Assembly: GCA_034419075.1 (NCBI GenBank)
Contig: DAOULR010000019.1
Span: forward strand, 1-33,165
Source: E44-bin88 sp034419075
GTDB taxonomy: Bacteria > Chloroflexota > Dehalococcoidia > Dehalococcoidales > BS750m-G39
Direction: 5' to 3'
DNA: 33,165 nt
Position numbers and translations under genes: made by a program. Each line of letters opens with the position of its first letter. Positions within the stretch are counted from its first letter, which is position 1. The notes beneath the pieces were generated by a model, which was not told the DNA's origin, did not search any database, and was given only the letters and a program-made list of their open reading frames with translations. Of the stretch, positions 28,039-33,165 are shown piece by piece.

Positions 28039-29406
28039 ATGTGGAAATCCAAAGCCATTAAACTGGCCGTGCTGGGCCTGGTCATCATCGCCCTGCTGGT
28101 GATAGGCGGCTGCAACAAGCCACCCGTCATCACCACCCTCTCCCCCAGCGCCACGGAGGTAGCCCGCGGGGGAAGCTGCACCGTGAACTGCGTGGCCAGC
28201 GACCCCAACACCGATGATACCCTTACCTATTCCTGGTCAGCCAGCGGTGGGGCCATCTCGGGTACGGGCAGCACCGTCACCTGGACGGCGCCGGATACCG
28301 AGGGAAGCTATACCGTGACCGTGACCGTCAGCGACGGTGACAAATCCGTCAGCGACAGCTGCAATATCCAGGTAGTTAACACCCCACCCGTTATCGCCAG
28401 CCTCACTCCCAGCGCCACCGACCTACCCCCCCTAGGTAGCTGCACCATAGGCTGTGTCGCCAGCGATGCCGATGGCGACACCCTCACCTACGAATGGACA
28501 GCCAGCGGTGGCACTATTTCAGGAACGGGCGACTCGGTCAGCTGGGACGCACCCGCCGCCGAGGGAACCTATAACATCAGCGTCTCGGTGAACGATGGTC
28601 ACGGCGGGACTGTCAGCGATAGCGTTGGTATCCTCGTCGAGATGAAATACGGCTCTATCGACGTCCGGTCCGACCCGTCCGGAGCCGCCGTTTTCCTAGA
28701 CGGGGTGGATACAGGCAACATAACCCCCTACGTTATAACCAACCTCACCCCTGGTAGCTACACCGTCATGCTGGAAATGTATCACTTCAAATACCGCGAG
28801 CAGACGGTAATGGTCAATCCCAACGAGACCACCTATCTCAACTGGTCGCTCACCTACGCCCCCGAACTGACGCTAACTATCCAGCCCGACGGCACGGTCG
28901 GCAAAGACAACTATGTATACGACCCCATGCCGGACACGAATTTTGGAAACGACGATGACCTGTACGCCGGGGCCAGAGCGGCGGGCATCTGCCGGTCCTA
29001 CCTGCAATTCAGCCTCGACCTACTTCCCGAAGATGTCTTCATATTAAACGCCCGGCTGGGGGTGTATTACTTCTACAACGCTCCCTTTAATCCGGTGCAA
29101 ATTGGAGCTTATACAGTGCTGGGAGCCTGGTCTGAAACCGCATCAGACTGGAACCACCAGCCGGTGTTTGCCACAGTACCCGTAGGTACTTACACCTTCC
29201 CGGATACGCCCACAGGCGACTATCACTATATAACCGTTACTGCCATGGTCAGAAATTGGTTGGAGGGTAGCCAAGCCAACTTCGGTATGATGCTGAAATC
29301 CGTCGATGAGGACGCCTGGGAGGGATGGGTAGGCTTCTACTCTTCCGATGCTATTGCCGCCCGGCGCCCCATGCTGAAAATTACCTACTTTGACCCGAAC
29401 CCGTAA
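28039..29406 (+). CDS. Surface lipoprotein with two PKD/Ig-like, PEGA and DNRLRE domains
   Basis: A 455-residue exported lipoprotein. The signal peptide (residues 1-24, AVLGLVIIALLVIGG) ends in a lipobox with Cys25. It is followed by two similar PKD/Ig-like domains (about 28-112 and 115-205, each with TLTYxWxASGGxISGTG and a DxxGxY-type motif), a PEGA domain (about 208-275, GSIDVRSDPSGAAVFLDGVDTGNITPYVI) and a C-terminal DNRLRE domain (about 282-452, YDPMPDTNFGNDDDLYAG, RSYLQFSL, VRNWLEGSQANFGMMLKS). Such proteins bind or decorate the cell surface, and no enzyme motif is seen. GGAGG precedes the ATG. A terminator follows 14 nt after the stop. Confidence 0.88.
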   Translation: MWKSKAIKLAVLGLVIIALLVIGGCNKPPVITTLSPSATEVARGGSCTVNCVASDPNTDDTLTYSWSASGGAISGTGSTVTWTAPDTEGSYTVTVTVSDGDKSVSDSCNIQVVNTPPVIASLTPSATDLPPLGSCTIGCVASDADGDTLTYEWTASGGTISGTGDSVSWDAPAAEGTYNISVSVNDGHGGTVSDSVGILVEMKYGSIDVRSDPSGAAVFLDGVDTGNITPYVITNLTPGSYTVMLEMYHFKYREQTVMVNPNETTYLNWSLTYAPELTLTIQPDGTVGKDNYVYDPMPDTNFGNDDDLYAGARAAGICRSYLQFSLDLLPEDVFILNARLGVYYFYNAPFNPVQIGAYTVLGAWSETASDWNHQPVFATVPVGTYTFPDTPTGDYHYITVTAMVRNWLEGSQANFGMMLKSVDEDAWEGWVGFYSSDAIAARRPMLKITYFDPNP

Positions 29407-29420
29407 CCTGTAGCCGATAA

Positions 29421-29449
29421 GGAGAGCCTCCCTTGAAGGGAGGCTCTCC
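29421..29449 (+). terminator. Intrinsic terminator after the lipoprotein gene
   Basis: A perfect 12-bp stem (GGAGAGCCTCCC paired with GGGAGGCTCTCC) with a 5-nt loop TTGAA, then CGTCTTGTCT. Strong stem, only moderately T-rich tail. Confidence 0.75.
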
Positions 29450-29479
29450 CGTCTTGTCTCCGGAAGAGGCGCTGAAGGT

Positions 29480-30907
29480 ATGATGAGCACGACGATACAG
29501 TTTGGCACCGACGGCTGGCGGGGGATTATCGCCCAGGATTTCACCTTTGATAACGTGCGGGCCTGCTCCCAAGCGGTGGCCGACTACCTCAAAAAAGCGG
29601 GGCTGGCCAGCCGGGGGCTGATAATCGGCTACGATAACCGCTTCGCCTCCGAAGACTTCGCCCGGGCCGCCGCCGAGGTCATCGCCGCCAACAGGATAAA
29701 GGTATATCTCTGCCCCCAGGCCACCCCCACCCCCGCGGTAAGCTTTGGCGTCCTGGCCCGGAAGGCGGGCGGGGCTATAATTATAACCGCCAGCCATAAC
29801 CCCGCCATCTGGAACGGCTTTAAATTTAGGACCCAGGACGGCACCAGTGCCCCCTCCAAGGTTACCGCCGAGATGGAGAAAAGCCTGTCCCGCATAACAT
29901 CCGTCGACAAAATAAAGCGCCTGCCCCTGCCCCAGGCTTTAGACCAGGGAATGGTAGAGTACCTCGACCTGGCACCGGACTACGTCAGGCAATTAGCTAA
30001 GCTCATTGACCCCAAGCTACTGCGTCAGTCCAAGCTCAAGGTAATCTTCGACCCCATGTACGGCGTCGGCGCGGGCTATCTTGGGCGACTGCTGGGCGGG
30101 GGAGCTATGCAGCTCAAGGAGATAAACGGCGAGCGCAACCCCATCTTCCCCGGCATACATCCCGAGCCGATTCCACCCAACCTGAACAAGCTCTCGGCGA
30201 TAGTGCCGAAAGAAAAAGCAAACGTCGGCCTGGCCACCGACGGCGACGCCGACCGCCTGGGCATCATTGACGAGAAGGGCAACTTCCTCACCCAGCTCCA
30301 GGTCTTCGCCCTGCTCTGCCTCTACCTGCTGGAGGTGAGGGAACAGCGAGGGGCTATGGTCAGGACGATTACCAGCACCACCATGATCGACCGACTGGGC
30401 GAAATATTCAATGTGCCCGTCTACGAGACATCGGTGGGCTTCAAGTATGTCGCCCCGATAATGATGGAGAAGGATGCCATCATCGGCGGGGAGGAGAGCG
30501 GTGGCTATGGCTTCCGCGGCCACATGCCCGAGCGGGATGGCACACTGGCCGGTATTTATTTCCTCGACTTCATGCTCAAGACGGGCAAGACGCCCTCGCA
30601 GCTACTGGACTACCTCTACGGTAAGGTGGGGCCCCATTATTACCAGCGCCGTGACTTCAGCTTCCCCAAAGAACAGCGCCCGGCGATAATTAAAAGTATC
30701 AAGGGCAACCTGCCCAAAGCCATCGAGGGGGTCAAAGTGGTAAAGGTAAACACTGGCGACGGCTTCCACATCAAATTGGCTGATACCAGCTGGCTGCTCA
30801 TCAGGTTTTCGGGAACCGAGCCCGTGCTCCGCATCTACGCCGAAAGCGATGGCCCGGTGCGCGTGGAAATGCTGCTTAATTTAGGCAAAAAACTGGCCGG
30901 GGTTTAG
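29480..30907 (+). CDS. Phosphoglucomutase/phosphomannomutase family enzyme
   Basis: A 475-residue alpha-D-phosphohexomutase that interconverts hexose 1- and 6-phosphates. The phosphoserine loop ITASHNPAIWNGFK has Ser105; the metal loop is ATDGDADRLG (Asp254, 256, 258), sugar binding GGEESGGYGFRGHMPERDG, and phosphate binding RFSGTEPVLRIYAES. All four domains are complete. ATGs at 29480 and 29483 are both possible; the second has better spacing from GAAGG. The cupin gene follows 14 nt later. Whether glucose, mannose or glucosamine phosphate is preferred cannot be told from sequence; the cupin neighbour tilts toward mannose. Confidence 0.92.
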   Translation: MMSTTIQFGTDGWRGIIAQDFTFDNVRACSQAVADYLKKAGLASRGLIIGYDNRFASEDFARAAAEVIAANRIKVYLCPQATPTPAVSFGVLARKAGGAIIITASHNPAIWNGFKFRTQDGTSAPSKVTAEMEKSLSRITSVDKIKRLPLPQALDQGMVEYLDLAPDYVRQLAKLIDPKLLRQSKLKVIFDPMYGVGAGYLGRLLGGGAMQLKEINGERNPIFPGIHPEPIPPNLNKLSAIVPKEKANVGLATDGDADRLGIIDEKGNFLTQLQVFALLCLYLLEVREQRGAMVRTITSTTMIDRLGEIFNVPVYETSVGFKYVAPIMMEKDAIIGGEESGGYGFRGHMPERDGTLAGIYFLDFMLKTGKTPSQLLDYLYGKVGPHYYQRRDFSFPKEQRPAIIKSIKGNLPKAIEGVKVVKVNTGDGFHIKLADTSWLLIRFSGTEPVLRIYAESDGPVRVEMLLNLGKKLAGV

Positions 30908-30921
30908 AGGAGAGAGTGAAA

Positions 30922-31278
30922 ATGGAAGAAAAACTCCCCCGCAAAACCGAGAAGCCCTGGGGTTTCGAGCTGCTCTTGGCCCTCACACCAAAATACGCTG
31001 GCAAGCTAATCTTCGTCAAGAAGGAACACCGCCTCAGCCTGCAGTACCACGAGCAGAAGGACGAGACCATGTATTTCTATCAGGGGAAAGCGCTGCTGGA
31101 AATCGAGGTAGACGGCAAGATGACGTCACGCACAGTTGAGCCCGGCCAGTCGGTAAGAATCCCTCCCCACACCCGCCACCGCCTCAAGGCCATTGAGGAC
31201 ACCACCTTCTTCGAGGTCTCGACGCCGGAATTGGATGATGTCGTCAGGCTGGCAGACGACTACGGAAGAGCTGGCTAA
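30922..31278 (+). CDS. Cupin-domain protein, mannose-6-phosphate isomerase-like
   Basis: A 118-residue single cupin resembling the C-terminal domain of type II phosphomannose isomerases. The metal-binding motif 1 is SLQYHEQKDETMYFYQGKALLEI and motif 2 is PGQSVRIPPHTRHRLKAIEDTTFFEVSTPE. The N-terminal EKPWGFELLLA is also typical (KPWGYE). The ATG at 30922 has GAGGAGA 8 nt upstream; a GTG two codons earlier is less well placed. Coupled in a two-gene unit with the phosphohexomutase, it likely isomerises or epimerises hexose phosphates. Its stop is 2 nt from the convergent diaphorase gene stop. Confidence 0.82.
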   Translation: MEEKLPRKTEKPWGFELLLALTPKYAGKLIFVKKEHRLSLQYHEQKDETMYFYQGKALLEIEVDGKMTSRTVEPGQSVRIPPHTRHRLKAIEDTTFFEVSTPELDDVVRLADDYGRAG

Positions 31279-31280
31279 GG

Positions 31281-31916
31281 CTACTTCAAGACCAGCGCCC
31301 CGGTGGGACAGACGGCCACGCACTCGGCGCAATTACGGCATCCCGACTTAGCCATCGGCCTATCGACAAAGGTGGTCATGCGGCGGTTAAAGCCGCGGTA
31401 GGCAAAACCGAGGGCGCCTATATTCTTAGTGCGACAGACCCAGATACAGCGCCCGCAGAGGACGCACTTGTTGGGGTCATAGGTAAACTCCGGGCTGCTA
31501 TCGTCAATCGGCAGCTGGCGCAGTATTTTTCTAAAACGCTTAGTATTGAGCTTGACCTTGAGTTGGGCGGCTATCTTCTGCAGCTCGCAGGCGCCGTTGG
31601 CCGGGCAATTGGCGCAGTCAACATCATTGCTGGCCAGGAGCAGTTCCAGAGCGGTGCGCGCCAGTCTTAGAGCCATCGCGCCTTTCGTGTTGACCACCAT
31701 GCCCTCTTCTACGGTCTCGGTGCAGGCGGTAACCGGTTGAGCCTTGCCCTCTATCTCCACCCAGCAGAGGCGGCAGGAGGCGTCCTGAGTATCTTTCTCG
31801 CGGAGGGCGCAGAGATTGGGGATATAGATGCCGTTATCCAGCGCCGCCCAGAGAACACTCTCCCCCTGGCGGGCTTTTATTTTCTTGCCGTCGATGGTTA
31901 AAGTTACTGTCTTCAT
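31281..31916 (-). CDS. HoxU/NuoG-N-type iron-sulphur subunit
   Basis: A 211-residue electron-transfer subunit of an NADH-linked oxidoreductase (hydrogenase, formate dehydrogenase or similar). Domains: a plant-type [2Fe-2S] ferredoxin (Cys36, 48, 51, 65), a NuoG-type cluster segment (Cys101, 104, 110) and a 2x[4Fe-4S] ferredoxin (Cys151/154/157/161 and 193/196/199/203). The usual His four residues before the first NuoG-type Cys is Asn97 here (ASNDVDCANC), so that cluster may be altered. It stops after the ferredoxin, with no H-cluster or molybdopterin domain, so a separate catalytic subunit is expected elsewhere. It overlaps the NuoF-like gene by 4 bp. Confidence 0.88.
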   Translation of the reverse strand: MKTVTLTIDGKKIKARQGESVLWAALDNGIYIPNLCALREKDTQDASCRLCWVEIEGKAQPVTACTETVEEGMVVNTKGAMALRLARTALELLLASNDVDCANCPANGACELQKIAAQLKVKLNTKRFRKILRQLPIDDSSPEFTYDPNKCVLCGRCIWVCRTKNIGALGFAYRGFNRRMTTFVDRPMAKSGCRNCAECVAVCPTGALVLK

Positions 31917-33165
31917 TTCGACTTGGGCACCTCCGGCGGCGACAGCTTGATAATGGCGTTATACTGGGGCAGGCAGGAGGTCAGGCAGGTGCCGCACTTG
32001 ACGCACTTCTCCTGGTCGATAATCTTATAGCGCTTCTTGGGGTGGCTGGAGATGGCTTCCACAGTGCAGGTGCCGACGCAGGCATCACAGGTAAGCTCGC
32101 ACTTCTCGGGTATGATGTAGTAAGCGATAAGCTCCTGACACATCAGCGCCGGGCATCTCCCCTCCAAGATATGCGCCTCGTATTCGTTGCGGAAATAGCG
32201 CAGGTTGGTCAGTATGGGGTTGGGCGCCGTCCGGCCCAGCCCGCAGAGCGAGCCCGCTTTAATGTCCTCGGCCAGCTGGCTAAGCCCGTCCAAATCTTTG
32301 ATTTGGCCCTTTCCTTTGGTGAATTCACTCAAGGTTTCCAGCATCTGTTTGGTACCCAGTCGGCAGAAGGTGCACTTGCCGCAGGACTCGCGCTGGGTAA
32401 ACTCAAGGAAATAGCGGGTAATCTCCACCATGCAGTCGTCCTCGTCGAGGACGACCATGCCGCCGGAGCCCATCATGGCGCCAGCCTCCTGGAGCGAATC
32501 GAAATCAACCGGCAGGTCCAGGGCCGATTCCGGCAGGCAGCCGCCGGAGGGCCCGCCTATCTGTACAGCCTTAAACTTCCTGCCTTTGGGGACGCCGCTG
32601 CCGACATCGAAAATAATCTGACGCAGGGTGGTGCCCATGGGCACTTCCACCAGGCCGGTATTAACGATTTTCCCGGCCAGGGCGAAAACGGCCGTTCCGG
32701 GACTCGGTTCTGTGCCGATACTCTTAAACCAGTCGGCGCCTTTGCTGATAATATGGCGTACGTACGCCAGCGTCTTGACGTTGTTGACTACGGTAGGTTT
32801 GCCTTCCAGTCCCTGCGTAGCCGGGTACGGCGGGCGGTAGCGGGGCATACCGGCTCTGCCTTCCAGCGAGGCGATGAGCGCCGTTTCCTCGCCGCAGACG
32901 AAGGCGCCGGAGCCCTGGAAAAGAACAATATCAAAGCTAAAATCGCCGCCGAGGATGTTGTCGCCGAGAAGATTTAGTTCTCGCGCCTGCTTGAGGGCAA
33001 GCTCCACTCTCTCCACAGCCAGGGGGTACTCGGCGCGTACGTAGATATATCCCTCCCTTGCCCCGATAGCGTACCCGCCGATGATAAGTCCTTCGATAAC
33101 CGCGTGGGGGTCGCTCTCAAGTATTGAGCGGTCCATGAACGCCCCGGGGTCGCCTTCATCGGCGT
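31913..33165 (-). CDS. NuoF/HoxF-like NADH-binding flavoprotein, 5' end outside the window
   Basis: A partial gene: the frame is open through the window edge, and the missing N-terminus should include the first part of the NADH/FMN domain. Visible are the FMN segment ADEGDPGAFMDRSILESDPHAVIEG, RAEYPLAVERVELAL, FVCGEETALIASLEGRAGMPRYRPPYPA, the N3 cluster motif ESCGKCTFCRLGTKQM with a later LCGLGRTAPNPIL, and a C-terminal 2x[4Fe-4S] ferredoxin. In the latter the first motif is CxxxCxxCxxxC rather than CxxCxxC. This fits the diaphorase (NAD-reducing) subunit of a soluble, possibly electron-bifurcating, hydrogenase or formate dehydrogenase. The catalytic partner is not in the window. Confidence 0.9.
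   Translation of the reverse strand, partial: ADEGDPGAFMDRSILESDPHAVIEGLIIGGYAIGAREGYIYVRAEYPLAVERVELALKQARELNLLGDNILGGDFSFDIVLFQGSGAFVCGEETALIASLEGRAGMPRYRPPYPATQGLEGKPTVVNNVKTLAYVRHIISKGADWFKSIGTEPSPGTAVFALAGKIVNTGLVEVPMGTTLRQIIFDVGSGVPKGRKFKAVQIGGPSGGCLPESALDLPVDFDSLQEAGAMMGSGGMVVLDEDDCMVEITRYFLEFTQRESCGKCTFCRLGTKQMLETLSEFTKGKGQIKDLDGLSQLAEDIKAGSLCGLGRTAPNPILTNLRYFRNEYEAHILEGRCPALMCQELIAYYIIPEKCELTCDACVGTCTVEAISSHPKKRYKIIDQEKCVKCGTCLTSCLPQYNAIIKLSPPEVPKSK

Noticed and set aside
31281..31916. Calling the iron-sulphur subunit an [FeFe]-hydrogenase
   Set aside because: The protein ends right after the 2x[4Fe-4S] ferredoxin and has none of the H-cluster motifs.
32042..32977. 311-residue plus-strand frame opposite the NuoF-like gene
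   Set aside because: It is antisense to a clear iron-sulphur flavoprotein; its composition reflects the G/C-rich complement.

Overview
The window reads as a chromosomal segment of an anaerobic bacterium, most likely a member of the Chloroflexota class Dehalococcoidia. That placement is an inference from gene content: a MetV-type protein with no metF beside it, a short 'core' methionine-synthase-like protein, ferredoxin/MvhD electron-transfer proteins, an NADH-oxidising flavoprotein module, and a LexA unit with a DUF6504-like partner. No rRNA, tRNA or CRISPR array was recognised.

Layout. Positions 1-3006 (minus strand) hold the translation block thrS / infC-rpmI-rplT, with a promoter directly behind the thrS stop. 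Positions 3075-4879 (minus) hold metV and a tandem ferredoxin-MvhD protein. From about 5009 to 5305 lie two kinds of dispersed repeat, followed by lexA and a small DUF6504-like gene (5379-6278), tldD-tldE (6329-9000), and a PAC2-HEAT-GNAT operon (9115-11377). Positions 11598-14007 (minus) carry a five-gene operon: two hot-dog dehydratase subunits, a short-chain dehydrogenase and an FMN reductase, with one further dehydratase-type promoter start at its head. Positions 14341-24268 (plus) are dominated by the S-adenosylmethionine cycle and methylthioadenosine salvage: mtnA, mtnP, a core MetE-like protein, ahcY and metK. Accessory genes are spliced between them: an AT-rich DUF4145-like gene, a GIY-YIG nuclease bracketed by palindromic repeats, DUF6485, a 36-residue basic protein, a THEP1-type NTPase and a GH38 glycosidase. 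An AT-rich SIR2-like gene overlaps the metK stop. A DUF71/Dph6-like ATP pyrophosphatase follows, then a complete insertion sequence (26401-27950), a multidomain lipoprotein, a phosphohexomutase and cupin pair, and finally (minus) the diaphorase subunits of an NADH-linked redox enzyme, cut by the window edge.

How the parts fit. MetE-like (methionine), MetK (SAM), AhcY (SAH hydrolysis), MtnP and MtnA (MTA salvage) make a nearly complete methyl cycle. MetV relates to methyl-tetrahydrofolate metabolism, so one-carbon supply and use lie on one segment.

The strongest non-routine signals are: (1) a 1550-bp IS6-like element with 20-bp imperfect terminal inverted repeats, a perfect 8-bp target duplication, and a passenger gene for a membrane-anchored protein placed just ahead of the transposase; (2) a family of roughly 160-210 bp MITE-like elements with inverted arms and G/C-rich hairpins in at least five intergenic gaps; (3) a second palindromic family, one copy of which is split exactly at the start codon of a GIY-YIG nuclease; (4) at least five promoters whose -10 box lies only 6-9 nt from the start codon, which suggests leaderless mRNAs; (5) an infC reading frame that apparently needs a non-AUG (AUA or AUU) start; (6) loss of the His ligand of the NuoG-type cluster in the diaphorase subunit.
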